Positions 8,111 through 16,912 of a stretch of DNA of 64,000 nucleotides are shown piece after piece. Source of the DNA: Neoroseomonas alkaliterrae. GTDB taxonomy: Bacteria > Pseudomonadota > Alphaproteobacteria > Acetobacterales > Acetobacteraceae. The stretch's first letter is position 1. Each line of letters opens with the position of its first letter. The stretch lies in NCBI RefSeq assembly GCF_014199195.1, contig NZ_JACIJE010000001.1, positions 496,001 to 560,000 on the forward strand. Reading direction: 5' to 3'. The position numbers were made by a program, and so were the translations under genes. Under the pieces are notes generated by a model. The model was given only the letters and a program-made list of their open reading frames with translations, did no database searches and had not been told where the DNA came from.

Positions 8111-9214
8111 TCACGGCGCCTCGGGCGCGGCGTAGTCGCGCCCCTTCCAGCCCTCCTTGCGGCCGAGCAGGGCGCGGGCGAGCGCCGTCCACTGGATCGC
8201 GAGCGCCACCACCACGGCGAGGGGATGCAGCGCGACGGTCCAGTAGGGCTCACCCACGCGCCGCGTGACCGCCGCGCGCAGGGCGAAGACGAGGGCGAGC
8301 GCGAGCCACGCCTGGAAGGCCGGCAGCAGGAAGAAGGGCCAGAGATGCGCGCCCGCGAGCACCACCGTCCAGACCGGCAGGCCGAGCGGCGTCGCCATGC
8401 CTTCCCGCGCGTTCTTGAGGAAGCCGCGCCACGCCTCGCCGAAGCCGCGATACATGCGGCAGGTGGCCAGCCGCGCGCCCTCCACGATCTCGGTGCGATG
8501 GCCGGCGGCGCGCATCAGGCGGGGGAAGTTCAGCCCGTCATGCAGCGTGGCGCGCAGCGCGCCATGGCCGCCGACGGCCTCGTAGGCGCGGCGCTCGAAC
8601 AGCATCATCTGGCCGCAGCCCGCCGCGAAGCCCGGCAGGCGCGTGAAGGCGCGGCCGCCGCCCGGCAGGTAGCCGGTCAGCAGCAGGTTGATCATCGGCA
8701 CGGTCAGCCCCTCGCCGATGGTCTCGATGCGCTGGCGCGGCACGCCGCTGACCAGCGCGATGCCGTGCCGCGCGGCATGGGCGGCGAGCCCCGCGGCGGC
8801 ACCGGGGGCGAGGCGCACATCGGCATCGAGGAACAGCAGATGGGTGCCGCGCGCCGCCTCGGACAGCCGCGCGCAGGCATGCATCTTGCCCGACCAGCCG
8901 GGCGGCAGGGCGGGGGCGGAGACGAGCCTCAGCCGCGCGTCGCGCGCGGCCAGGGCGCGGACGATGTCGGGCGTGCCGTCGGTCGAGCCGTCATCCATCA
9001 CCACCACCTCGATCGCCACGCCCTGCTGCGCCAGCGCGGCCTCGATGCAGGGGCCGATATTCGCCGCCTCGTCGCGCGCGGGGATGAGGATGGAGACGAG
9101 CGTGCCCTCCGGCGGCCGGCCCTCCGGCGCGCGCAGGAGGAACAGGTTGACGAGGCCGGTCGCGGCGGGAAACACCGCGAGCACCAGCGCGATCCAGGCG
9201 GGGTCGAAGGTCAT
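8111..9214 (-). CDS. Family 2 glycosyltransferase, CrtQ/CruC-like (probable carotenoid glycosyltransferase)
   Basis: A 367-residue membrane-associated GT-A glycosyltransferase. It has an N-terminal membrane helix, the nucleotide-sugar motif VVMDDGSTDGTPD (DD at 74-75), a DAD metal motif at 130-132, the acceptor-side GCGQMMLFERRAYEAVGG and about three C-terminal hydrophobic segments. Length and layout match CrtQ (glucosyl esterification of diaponeurosporenoate) and CruC (hydroxychlorobactene glucosylation). Its start overlaps the acyltransferase stop by four bases, mirroring the paired GT and acyltransferase of those pathways. A 124-base gap separates it from hpnCD. The acceptor is inferred from context. 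Confidence 0.85.
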   Translation of the reverse strand: MTFDPAWIALVLAVFPAATGLVNLFLLRAPEGRPPEGTLVSILIPARDEAANIGPCIEAALAQQGVAIEVVVMDDGSTDGTPDIVRALAARDARLRLVSAPALPPGWSGKMHACARLSEAARGTHLLFLDADVRLAPGAAAGLAAHAARHGIALVSGVPRQRIETIGEGLTVPMINLLLTGYLPGGGRAFTRLPGFAAGCGQMMLFERRAYEAVGGHGALRATLHDGLNFPRLMRAAGHRTEIVEGARLATCRMYRGFGEAWRGFLKNAREGMATPLGLPVWTVVLAGAHLWPFFLLPAFQAWLALALVFALRAAVTRRVGEPYWTVALHPLAVVVALAIQWTALARALLGRKEGWKGRDYAAPEAP

Positions 9215-10026
9215 GGCGCGCGCTCCGGCCTGGTGTCGTGGCGCGGGTCGAATCGCTGCCCGCGCAGCAGCGCGCCGAGCCGGCGCCAGGTCTGATAGAC
9301 GCCGCCCATGCCTTCGCGGCCATGCACCAGCGTCTCGAACCGATCGGGGTCGCGGCTGATCGCGTCCTCGGTGAGCCGGTCGGCGGTGGCGGCGAGCGCG
9401 GCGGCGAGATGCGGCGCGCGCGCCTCGCGCTCCATCGCGAGCAGCGTGGCGGCGGGGATGGGCGGGCCGAAGGCGGCGAGCATCTCCGCCTTGCGTTCCC
9501 CCCAGAACGGGTAGTCGAGCGCGAGCGGGATGAACTGCGCCTCCGGCGCCATCTCGGGCAGGCGGATCATGCCCGGCGCGATCGGGATCGGCCTCTCGCG
9601 CGGGTCGGCGAAGCGGCCGGGCGCGTTGATCCAGAGCATGTGGGCGGGATCGCGCAGCACATGCTGGGCGGTGCGCAGGAAGGCGACCGATCCGCGCGCC
9701 GTGCCGGTCTCGATCCCGAACACGCCGAGGCGCCGCATGAAGGCGTATTTGTCGAGCGCCCAGGAGGCCATGGGCGTGAAGAGCGGCCGGTCGCGCAGCA
9801 GCGTGCGGTTGAGCAGCATGAAGGCGACGCCGTCCCACCACGAGGGGTGGTTGGCGAAGACCACCGCCGGCACGCCGGGCGCGGCCTGCGGCCGGCCCCA
9901 GCGCGCGAGGCGCAGAGCGCGCATGTGCTTGCCGAAGAACCGGGTGAAGGCGAACTCGAAGAAGGCGAGGTGGCGCTCGGAGCGCAGCGCCACCGGGTCG
10001 GGGGCCTGCACGGCCGCCCCGCTCAT
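9211..10026 (-). CDS. PlsC-like acyltransferase, CruD/CrtO-like role
   Basis: A 271-residue 1-acyl-glycerol-phosphate acyltransferase-fold protein. The catalytic HX4D is NHPSWWDG (His60, Asp65), and a GR-containing substrate motif follows in NAPGRFADPRERP. No signal peptide or strong membrane helix is seen. It sits between a carotene desaturase-like gene and a glycosyltransferase, overlapping each by four bases, so all are made together. In staphyloxanthin and chlorobactene-ester pathways an acyltransferase attaches a fatty acid to the sugar of a glycosylated carotenoid, and I infer that role here. A phospholipid acyltransferase role cannot be excluded from motifs alone. Confidence 0.85.
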   Translation of the reverse strand: MSGAAVQAPDPVALRSERHLAFFEFAFTRFFGKHMRALRLARWGRPQAAPGVPAVVFANHPSWWDGVAFMLLNRTLLRDRPLFTPMASWALDKYAFMRRLGVFGIETGTARGSVAFLRTAQHVLRDPAHMLWINAPGRFADPRERPIPIAPGMIRLPEMAPEAQFIPLALDYPFWGERKAEMLAAFGPPIPAATLLAMEREARAPHLAAALAATADRLTEDAISRDPDRFETLVHGREGMGGVYQTWRRLGALLRGQRFDPRHDTRPERAP

Positions 10027-11603
10027 TCGGCCGCGAGCAGCGCGTCCCTCAGGCCGGCGCGTTCGGCCTCGGGGGACATGCCGCGTCCGCCCTGGTCGCG
10101 ATCCATCGCATCCGCCGCGATCCAGCCCGACATCATCACCATCGGCATGCCCGGGCCAGGATGCGCCGCGCCGCCGCAGAGGTAGAGGCCGCGGATCGCC
10201 TTGGGCCGGTTGGACGGCTTGAAGGCCCCGAAATAGGCGCCGTGCGAGGCAAGGCCGTAGATCGCCCCGTCCAGCACCTTGTAGCGCTCGTGGATATCCT
10301 GCGGCGTCAGCGCGCGCTCGACGACGATGCGGCTCTCGATATCCTCCATCCCCGCGGTGCGCTTGAGCTTGTCGAGGATGCGCTGGCGGTAGGGCGCGAA
10401 CATCTTCGACCAGTCGTGTCCCGGTCGCAGGTGCGGGGTGTGCACGAGGACGTAGAGCGCCTCCCCGCCCGCGGGCGCGACCGTGTCGTCGCTCATCGAG
10501 GGGGCGCAGAGATAGGCCGTCGGGTCGGGCGCGGGCTCGCCCTTGACGTAGATGCTCTCGAACTCCTCCTCGGCGTCGCGCGAGAACACGAAGCAGTGGT
10601 GCGCGAGGTGGTCGTAGCGCTTGCGCAGGCCGAGATAGAGCACCACGCCCGAGCAGGCCGGCTGGTAGCCCTTGCGCTCGATGCGCCGCGCCTGCCCGCC
10701 GCCCACGAGCTCGGTGTAGGTGCGCACCGCATCCATGTTGGAGATCACCGCGTCGCAGGCGATACGATCGCCGTTCGCCGTCACGCTGCGGACGGCGCCG
10801 CGCTCGATCTCGATCTCCGTGACCTCGGCATCGGTGCGCAGATCGGCGCCGAGCTCGCGCGCGAGCTTCGCGAGGCCTTCGGCGACCGCGCGCGTGCCGC
10901 CGACCGGATACCAGACGCCCTCATTGGCCTGCATGTCGCCGATGCCGCAGAGCACGGCCGGCGCCATGTAGGGGTTGGAGCCGACATACTGGGTGAAGTG
11001 GTCGAGCATCTGCGCGAGGCGCTCGTCCGGCACATGGCCGCGGATGACCTTGGCGACGGTCTGGCCCATGCGCAGCGCCATGATGTCGCGCAGCACCTCG
11101 GGCTTGAAGTTGTCTGTGAAGGAGAGCGTGTCGCCGATGCCCTCGACCGGCTTCCAGAAGAAGAACTTCTCGCTGACCTCGTGCAGGTGCCGCGAGACCT
11201 CCTGGAACTTCCGGTAGCCCGCGCCCATGCCCTTGCCAGGGACGAAGGCGTCCATGGCCTGCGCCATGGCGCCGACATCCTCCACCAAGTCGATGCGCGT
11301 GTTGTCGTCGAAGAAGCAGCGCCATTGCGGGTCGAGGCGGATCAGCGGCAGCTCGTCGGCCTGGTTGCGCTTCGCCTCGGCGTAGATCCGGCGCAGCACG
11401 CGCGGCACGGTCAGGATGGTCGGGCCCATGTCGAAGCGGAAGCGGCCCTCGCCCTCCGGGTTGTCGAGGTGCAGCACCGCGGCCTTGCCGCCGAGCCAGG
11501 GATTGCGCTCGAGCAGCGTGACGCGGTGCCCGCGCGCCTGCGCGACGACCGCCGCGGCGAGCCCGCCGAGACCGCTGCCGATGATGACCACCTTCGCGCC
11601 CAT
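10023..11603 (-). CDS. CrtI/CrtN/CrtP-family carotenoid desaturase or oxidase (paralogue 1)
   Basis: A 526-residue FAD-dependent phytoene-desaturase-family protein. The Rossmann motif IIGSGLGGLAAAV is at residues 7-19, the second FAD strand is LLERNPWLGGKA, and the diagnostic C-terminus is GLYLCGGAAHPGPGMP. The start at 11603 is fixed by a GGAGG about eight bases upstream; the longer frame has none. It lies 19 bases after the second paralogue, and its stop overlaps the acyltransferase start. With squalene as precursor, one of the two paralogues should be the CrtN-like desaturase making a C30 polyene and the other a CrtP-like terminal oxidase. Which is which cannot be decided by eye. Confidence 0.86.
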   Translation of the reverse strand: MGAKVVIIGSGLGGLAAAVVAQARGHRVTLLERNPWLGGKAAVLHLDNPEGEGRFRFDMGPTILTVPRVLRRIYAEAKRNQADELPLIRLDPQWRCFFDDNTRIDLVEDVGAMAQAMDAFVPGKGMGAGYRKFQEVSRHLHEVSEKFFFWKPVEGIGDTLSFTDNFKPEVLRDIMALRMGQTVAKVIRGHVPDERLAQMLDHFTQYVGSNPYMAPAVLCGIGDMQANEGVWYPVGGTRAVAEGLAKLARELGADLRTDAEVTEIEIERGAVRSVTANGDRIACDAVISNMDAVRTYTELVGGGQARRIERKGYQPACSGVVLYLGLRKRYDHLAHHCFVFSRDAEEEFESIYVKGEPAPDPTAYLCAPSMSDDTVAPAGGEALYVLVHTPHLRPGHDWSKMFAPYRQRILDKLKRTAGMEDIESRIVVERALTPQDIHERYKVLDGAIYGLASHGAYFGAFKPSNRPKAIRGLYLCGGAAHPGPGMPMVMMSGWIAADAMDRDQGGRGMSPEAERAGLRDALLAAE

Positions 11604-11622
11604 GCGCCTGCCCTCCCGTCGC

Positions 11623-13197
11623 TCAGTCGCCCATCGCGGGCTGGGCGATGCCGATGCGCGCACCCCGGTCGGCCTGCGGCCGCATGCCGAGATCCTGCAT
11701 CAGCAGTTTCGCGCTGATCCGCGCGCCCTCGTAGATCACCGGCAGGCCGCTGCCCGGATGCGTCCCGCCGCCCACGAGATACACGCCCTCCGCCTTGCCG
11801 AAGCGGTTCTGCGGGCGGAAATGCATCATCTGGCGGACATTGTGCGCCAGGTTGAAGGTCGCGCCGTAGCCCACCGCGTATTCGTCGCGCCAGTCCTGCG
11901 GCGTGACGATGCGCTCGTAGCGGATGCGCGATTCGAGGTCGTGCAGGCCAAGGGCCTTGAGCCTCTCGATGGCGAGGCGGCGATAGCGCGGCGCCTCCGC
12001 CGCCCAGTCCTGCCCGCCGCGCAGGTTTGGCACCGGCACCAGCACATAGAGCGTGGAATGGCCCGCCGGCGCGAGCGAGGGGTCGGTGCCCGCCGCCGCC
12101 TGCACGTAGAGGGATGGGTTGTCCGGGATCACGCCGGACTCGATCTGGTTCAGGTTGCGCTCGTAGTCCTCGGCGAGCAGCACGCTGTGGTGCGCCATCT
12201 GCGGCAGCGTGCCCTCGATGCCGAGGTAGAGCATGAAGGTCGAGCAGGAATAGCGCGCCTGGGCGATCTTCGCGTCCGGCCATTGCGGGCGCAGCGCCTC
12301 GGGCATCAGCGTGGGGATGGCGTGGGCGAAATCCGCGTTCACCACCACCGCATCGGCGGCATGGCGCACGCCGCGCACCTCCACGCCCGCGGCGCGGCGC
12401 CCCTCGAAGGCGATGCGCTCCACCGGCTCGTTCAGGCGGATCTCGACGCCGAGGCGCTCCGCCACGCGCGCCATCGCCTCGCTCACCGCGCCGCAGCCGC
12501 CGACCGGGTGGAAGATGCCGTGCTCGTATTCCAGGAAGGAGAGGATCGAGAACATGCTCGGGCAGCGGAAGGGGCTCATCCCGAGGTATTTCGACTGGAA
12601 GGTGAAGGCGAGCCGCGTGCGCGGGTCGCTGAAGTGGCGCTTGAGGTCCTGGTCGAGCGAGGCCCAGGGGCGCAGGTAGCGCAGGCCCTTCATCACCTCG
12701 GGCGCGAGGTAGGTCATCAGCCCGTGGAAGGGGCGCTCGAGAACGGGCCGGAAGGCCTCGAGCTTCACGCGGTTGTCCGCCAGGAAGGAGCGCAGGCCCT
12801 TGGCATCGGCCGGGTTCAGCTTGGCGATCTCGGCCTCCATCCGCGCGATGTCGGGGGAGGCGTCGATCGTGACCGGGCGCGCGCCCTCGAACACCAGGCG
12901 GTATTGCGGGTCGAGGCGGATGAGCTCGACCTCGCGCTCGAGGTCGGCGCCGCAACTGGCGAAGATCTCGCGCAGGATGCGCGGATAGAGGAAGAAGGTC
13001 GGCCCGATGTCGAAGCGGTAGCCGCCCGGCGCCGTCACCGTGCGGGTGCGGCCGCCGACGACGCTGTCACGCTCGAAGACGGTGACGCGCGCGCCGCTCG
13101 CCGCGAGCAGCAGCGCGGCGGCGAGGCCGCCGGGGCCTGCGCCCACGATGGCGACGCGCGGACGGGTTCGGGCAAGGGCTGGCAGGGACGCGTTCAT
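11623..13197 (-). CDS. CrtI/CrtN/CrtP-family carotenoid desaturase or oxidase (paralogue 2)
   Basis: A 524-residue flavoprotein with the N-terminal FAD fold IVGAGPGGLAAALLL / FERDSVVGGRTRT, DIGPTFFLYPRILREIF, and the family C-terminus GVYLVGGGTHPGSGLP. It is clearly diverged from paralogue 1, so this is an old duplication or independent recruitment. It is the first gene of the run on the minus strand, 70 bases after an acyl-CoA dehydrogenase stop. That gap shows no convincing promoter, so read-through from upstream is possible. The start (MNASLPALART) has only a weak Shine-Dalgarno. Expected substrates are squalene or its dehydrogenated C30 products. Confidence 0.86.
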   Translation of the reverse strand: MNASLPALARTRPRVAIVGAGPGGLAAALLLAASGARVTVFERDSVVGGRTRTVTAPGGYRFDIGPTFFLYPRILREIFASCGADLEREVELIRLDPQYRLVFEGARPVTIDASPDIARMEAEIAKLNPADAKGLRSFLADNRVKLEAFRPVLERPFHGLMTYLAPEVMKGLRYLRPWASLDQDLKRHFSDPRTRLAFTFQSKYLGMSPFRCPSMFSILSFLEYEHGIFHPVGGCGAVSEAMARVAERLGVEIRLNEPVERIAFEGRRAAGVEVRGVRHAADAVVVNADFAHAIPTLMPEALRPQWPDAKIAQARYSCSTFMLYLGIEGTLPQMAHHSVLLAEDYERNLNQIESGVIPDNPSLYVQAAAGTDPSLAPAGHSTLYVLVPVPNLRGGQDWAAEAPRYRRLAIERLKALGLHDLESRIRYERIVTPQDWRDEYAVGYGATFNLAHNVRQMMHFRPQNRFGKAEGVYLVGGGTHPGSGLPVIYEGARISAKLLMQDLGMRPQADRGARIGIAQPAMGD

Positions 13198-13267
13198 GGT
13201 ATCCGGCGGGGTCACGGGCAACCCCACGCAGATTGCCCCGGCCGGCGTGTCCGCAAGGGGCCTGTCC

Positions 13268-14878
13268 TCATGCCGCGAGAGCGCCCTCGATCTCGGCCGC
13301 GCGGGCGGCGGCGCGCGGCAGCAGCCGGCGCAGGTAGAACTCCGCCGTCGCGCCATGGGCCGACGGATCCTCGGCGGCGGCGCGCGCCAGCATCCAGCCG
13401 CCGAGCAGCCATCCCGCCGCGTCGAGATAGGCCACCGCGACCGACTGCGCGGCTTCCGCGTCGCGCCCCTGCACCTCGAGCATGCGCCCGGTGACCGCGC
13501 CGAAGGCCTCCGCGGCGGCGCGCAGCCGCGCATCGGGCGAGCGGCCGACCTCGGCGAGCAGCGCGCGCATCTCCGCCCCGCCGTCCTTCGCGACCTTGCG
13601 CACCAGCAGGTCGATCGCCTGGATGCCGTTGGTGCCTTCGTAGATCGGGGCGATGCGCGCATCGCGCAGCACCTGCGCCGCGCCCGCATCCTCGACGAAG
13701 CCCATGCCGCCATGCACCTGGATGCCGGTGGAGGCGGTCTCGACCCCGCGGTCGGTGCACCAGGCCTTGAGGATGGGCGTGAGCAGCGCGAGCCGGTTCT
13801 GCGCCGCCGCGTCGCCGAGCAGCGCGTGGCGGTCCACGCAGAGCGCCGTCTCGAGCGCGAGCAGCCGCGCCGCGAGGGTGATGCTGCGCATCTCCATCAG
13901 CATGCGCGCGACATCGGGGTGCTCCGCGATGGGCCGGCCGCCCTGGATGCGCTGCGCGGCATAGGCCTCGGCGAGCCGCAGCGCGGCCGCGCCATGCGCG
14001 ACACCCTGCGTGCCGACGCCGAGGCGGGCGTTGTTCATCATCGCGAACATCGCCGGCAGGCCGCGATGGGGTTCGCCCACCATCTCGGCCTCCGCGCCCT
14101 CGAACAGCATGATGCAGGTCGGGCTCGCATGGATGCCCATCTTGCGCTCGATGCCGCCGCAGCGGATCGCGTTGCGGCTGCCATCCTCCTTCACCTTGGT
14201 GCAGGCGAAGAGGCTGATGCCCTTCGAGCCCGGCGGCGCATCGGGCAGCCGCGCCAGCACCAGATAGACGATGTTCTCCGTGCAGTCGTGCTCGCCCCAG
14301 GTGATGAAGATCTTCTGCCCGGTGAGCGCATAGCGCCCGTTGCCGAGCGGCTCGGCCCGGGTGCGCAGCACGCCGAGGTCGCTGCCGGCATGGGGTTCGG
14401 TCAGGCACATCGCGCCGGTCCATTCGCCGCTGACCATGCGCGGCAGCCAGCGCGCGGCCTGCTCGGGCGTGGCGTGGTGCGTCAGGCAGTCGATCGCGCC
14501 CGCGGTCAGCAGCGGCCCCAGCATGAAGGAGGTGTCGGCCGCCATGCCGAGCTCGGTCATCGCCGTCCAGAGCGAGGCCGGCAGGCCCTGCCCGCCATGC
14601 TCGGCCGGCGCGGCGAGGGACTGCCAGCCCCCCTCGATCCATTTCGCGTAGGTCTCGCGGTAGGGCGTGGTGACGACGCCATTCGCATAGACGGCGCCGG
14701 CGCGGTCGGCGGCCTGCGCGCCGGGCATCAGCACCTCGGTGCAGAAGCGGTCGGCCTCGGTGACGATCTGGGCGATGTCCTCGGCCGAGAGCGGCGCGCC
14801 GGCGGCCTCGGTCAGCGCGGGCAGGCCGACCACGCGGGTCAGGCCGAAGATCAGGTCGGCGGCGGCGGTGGAGGTCAT
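13268..14878 (-). CDS. Acyl-CoA dehydrogenase, DmdC-like with C-terminal extension
   Basis: A 536-residue acyl-CoA dehydrogenase of the long subfamily that includes 3-methylmercaptopropionyl-CoA dehydrogenase DmdC. Features are AMCLTEPHAGSDLG, IHASPTCIMLFEGAEAE, GGMGFVEDAGAAQVLRDARI and PIYEGTNGIQAIDLLVRK, then the extra helical C-terminal domain of this subfamily. Most relatives are 570-600 residues; this one begins slightly later. The family acts on varied CoA thioesters, and DMSP metabolism should not be assumed. The ATG overlaps the stop of the flavoenzyme upstream by four bases, so the two genes form a coupled pair. Confidence 0.88.
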   Translation of the reverse strand: MTSTAAADLIFGLTRVVGLPALTEAAGAPLSAEDIAQIVTEADRFCTEVLMPGAQAADRAGAVYANGVVTTPYRETYAKWIEGGWQSLAAPAEHGGQGLPASLWTAMTELGMAADTSFMLGPLLTAGAIDCLTHHATPEQAARWLPRMVSGEWTGAMCLTEPHAGSDLGVLRTRAEPLGNGRYALTGQKIFITWGEHDCTENIVYLVLARLPDAPPGSKGISLFACTKVKEDGSRNAIRCGGIERKMGIHASPTCIMLFEGAEAEMVGEPHRGLPAMFAMMNNARLGVGTQGVAHGAAALRLAEAYAAQRIQGGRPIAEHPDVARMLMEMRSITLAARLLALETALCVDRHALLGDAAAQNRLALLTPILKAWCTDRGVETASTGIQVHGGMGFVEDAGAAQVLRDARIAPIYEGTNGIQAIDLLVRKVAKDGGAEMRALLAEVGRSPDARLRAAAEAFGAVTGRMLEVQGRDAEAAQSVAVAYLDAAGWLLGGWMLARAAAEDPSAHGATAEFYLRRLLPRAAARAAEIEGALAA

Positions 14879-16038
14879 GCGGTCACACCTTCGAGGGCGG
14901 CGAGCAGGCCGGGGGCGGGCGGCGCCTCGCCCGCCGCCCAGCCGGGCAGCGCCGCGAGCAGGGAGGCATCCGCCGCGGCCGCCGCGAGGGCGAGGCCGAG
15001 CACCGGCCCGAACTTGAAGCCGTGGCCGGAGAAGCCCGACATCACGAGGCAGCGCGGCGCGAGCGGCTCGACGACGAACCGCTCCCCCTCCTCGACATCG
15101 TAGTAGCAGGCGCGCGCATCGAGGACGCGATACGCCGCCGCATCGCGCAGGCGGGGGCGGGCGAAGGCGAGGATCTCCTCCGCCTCCGCGGCGGTCGCGG
15201 CGCGCGGGTCGGCCTCGGCGTCGCCCTGGCGGGAGAAGCGGTGGTCGCCGATCTTGAGCGGCGTGCCGGCCACCGGCGGCACGGCGTAGAACCCGCCATC
15301 CTCGGCGAGGTCGAGCAGCATCGGCGCCGCCTCCCAGGCGGCGCGGTGCTGCGGCGGCGGCTCCAGCAGCACGAGGATCTGCCGCGAGGCGACGACGCGC
15401 GGGGCCAGCGCCGCGGGCAGCAGCCGCGGCGCCCAGGGCCCGGCCGCGACCACCAGCAGGTCGGCCGCGCGGGCGGTGCCGTCGGCGAGGCGCACGAGGC
15501 CGCGGTCCGGCTCGATGCCGGTCGCGCGGGCGCGCTCGATGGTCACGCCGCGGGTCGCGAGGTGCCGCGCCATGCCGGCGACGATGCGCTCGGCGAGGAG
15601 CACGCCGCCCTGGCGCATGTGGAAGGCGGCGCCGATCCCGGCCTCGGTGAGCATCGGGAAGCGCGCGGCGACCCCGGCGGCGGTCAGGTCCTCGAAGGCA
15701 TGGCCATCGGCGGCGAGGCTCGCCCGGCTTTCCCCGAGCCAGCCGGCGGCGCCGTTCGAGACGGCGAGCACGCCGGTCGGGATGTGCAGGACCTCCCCGA
15801 TGTCGCGCCAGACCATGTCCCAGGCGGCATAGGCCGGGTCCACCATGCGCATGTAGCCGGCCTGGGCGCCGTAGGCGTGGCGGATCAGCCGGTGGTGGTC
15901 CACCGAGGCGCCGCGCGGGTTGGGGACATCGTCCTGGTCCAGGATGCGGACCGAGACGCCTTGCCGGGCGAGCCCCCAGGCGGCGGAGAGGCCCATGATG
16001 CCGGCGCCGAGGACAAGGGCGGTATGCGGGGGGGACAT
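14875..16038 (-). CDS. FAD-dependent oxidoreductase, monomeric sarcosine oxidase / N-methyl amino acid oxidase type
   Basis: A 387-residue D-amino-acid-oxidase-superfamily protein. The FAD fold VLGAGIMGLSAAWGLARQG is at residues 9-27. ACYYDVEEGERFVVEP and SGFSGHGFKFGPVLG match the segments of monomeric sarcosine oxidase and N-methyltryptophan oxidase that hold the covalent flavin cysteine and substrate-carboxylate contacts. The cysteine in ACYY is in the expected place, so covalent FAD is likely. It would oxidatively demethylate an N-methyl amino acid, releasing formaldehyde and hydrogen peroxide. It is coupled to the downstream acyl-CoA dehydrogenase; the metabolic link between the two is not clear. 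Confidence 0.86.
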   Translation of the reverse strand: MSPPHTALVLGAGIMGLSAAWGLARQGVSVRILDQDDVPNPRGASVDHHRLIRHAYGAQAGYMRMVDPAYAAWDMVWRDIGEVLHIPTGVLAVSNGAAGWLGESRASLAADGHAFEDLTAAGVAARFPMLTEAGIGAAFHMRQGGVLLAERIVAGMARHLATRGVTIERARATGIEPDRGLVRLADGTARAADLLVVAAGPWAPRLLPAALAPRVVASRQILVLLEPPPQHRAAWEAAPMLLDLAEDGGFYAVPPVAGTPLKIGDHRFSRQGDAEADPRAATAAEAEEILAFARPRLRDAAAYRVLDARACYYDVEEGERFVVEPLAPRCLVMSGFSGHGFKFGPVLGLALAAAAADASLLAALPGWAAGEAPPAPGLLAALEGVTA

Positions 16039-16059
16039 GCCCCCATCCTATGCCCGCGC

Positions 16060-16905
16060 CTAGGCCGGCTGTGAACACTCCATCGCCAGCCGGATGCGCC
16101 CGGTCAAGATTTCCCCCGGCGCGAGTTCCCGCATCGGGCCGAGCGGCTCGAGGTCCGGCCGGTTCGGCGCGTCGGGCAGGTGGGAGCAGGGCTCGACACA
16201 GAGCACCGGCGGCGATCGGGGGGCATAGACCTGCAGATGGGTGGAAAGCGCCCCCGCGGCCGTCATGGTCAGCACGCGGCCGGGCCAGGCGATGCGCGCC
16301 AGCCCGTCCCAGCCCGGGAAATGGGTGTCGAGGCCGAGGAAGGCTTCCTCCCCGCCCTCCAGCCCGCGGTCGAAGGCGGCGGCGATGGGCAGGGTGCGCG
16401 CGTCATGCGTGCAGCGATGCGTGGCGCGGAAGGCGAGGCGCGTGCCCGGCGGCCGGACGAACCACGGATGCCAGCCGGCGCCGAAGGGCATCGGTGCCTC
16501 CCCCGTGTTCACCACCGCGAGGTCGAGGAGCAGCCCCTCAGGCCCGAGCGTGGTGGCGAGGCGCGCGGCGTAGCGGTAGGGCCCGGCGGAAACCTCCTGC
16601 GCCAGGGTCGCGGCATCGGCGGCCAGCGCCGCCACATGCCAGGGCCGGTCGCGCGAGAGGCCGTGGATCGCCGTGCCGTCCTGCGGCCGGTTCACCGGCA
16701 GGCGGTGCGGGCCGAGCCGTCCGCCGTCCAGCCGGTTCGCCCAGGGGATCATCCAGAAGGCGCCGAAGGGGCCGCCGAGCGGCTCGCCCTCGGGTGCCGG
16801 AACCAGCACGTCCCGGCCGAGGAAGCGCAGGGCGCGCATGCCCCCGCCCTCCGCGGGCGCGATCTCCGCCTCCCAGCCGCCGCCCGACAGGCCGAGAGGC
16901 GGCAT
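16060..16905 (-). CDS. Aldose 1-epimerase family protein (galactose-mutarotase fold)
   Basis: A 281-residue galactose-mutarotase-like protein. FWMIPWANRLDGGRL carries the conserved NR, AIHGLSRDRPW the first catalytic-type His, and PFGAGWHPWF the second His. Mutarotases interconvert sugar anomers; related proteins in uronate clusters act before or after uronate dehydrogenase. It lies seven bases downstream of the uronate dehydrogenase gene, in the same direction as the TRAP transporter, so it belongs to the sugar-acid operon. Whether it acts on the uronic acid or on another sugar is not visible. Confidence 0.86.
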   Translation of the reverse strand: MPPLGLSGGGWEAEIAPAEGGGMRALRFLGRDVLVPAPEGEPLGGPFGAFWMIPWANRLDGGRLGPHRLPVNRPQDGTAIHGLSRDRPWHVAALAADAATLAQEVSAGPYRYAARLATTLGPEGLLLDLAVVNTGEAPMPFGAGWHPWFVRPPGTRLAFRATHRCTHDARTLPIAAAFDRGLEGGEEAFLGLDTHFPGWDGLARIAWPGRVLTMTAAGALSTHLQVYAPRSPPVLCVEPCSHLPDAPNRPDLEPLGPMRELAPGEILTGRIRLAMECSQPA

Positions 16906-16912
16906 GGCGGGC

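Noticed and set aside
7987-8253. N-terminal extension of the HpnC-HpnD frame
   Set aside because: Arg/Pro-rich composition without homology and overlapping the glycosyltransferase gene; real homology begins near 7986.
13198-13267. Promoter for the carotenoid cluster
   Set aside because: TTGCGG is present on the minus strand but no acceptable -10 box follows at 16-18 bases; not reported as a feature.
13040-15103. 687-codon plus-strand frame opposite the acyl-CoA dehydrogenase
   Set aside because: No recognisable domain and biased composition; the minus-strand gene is well supported.
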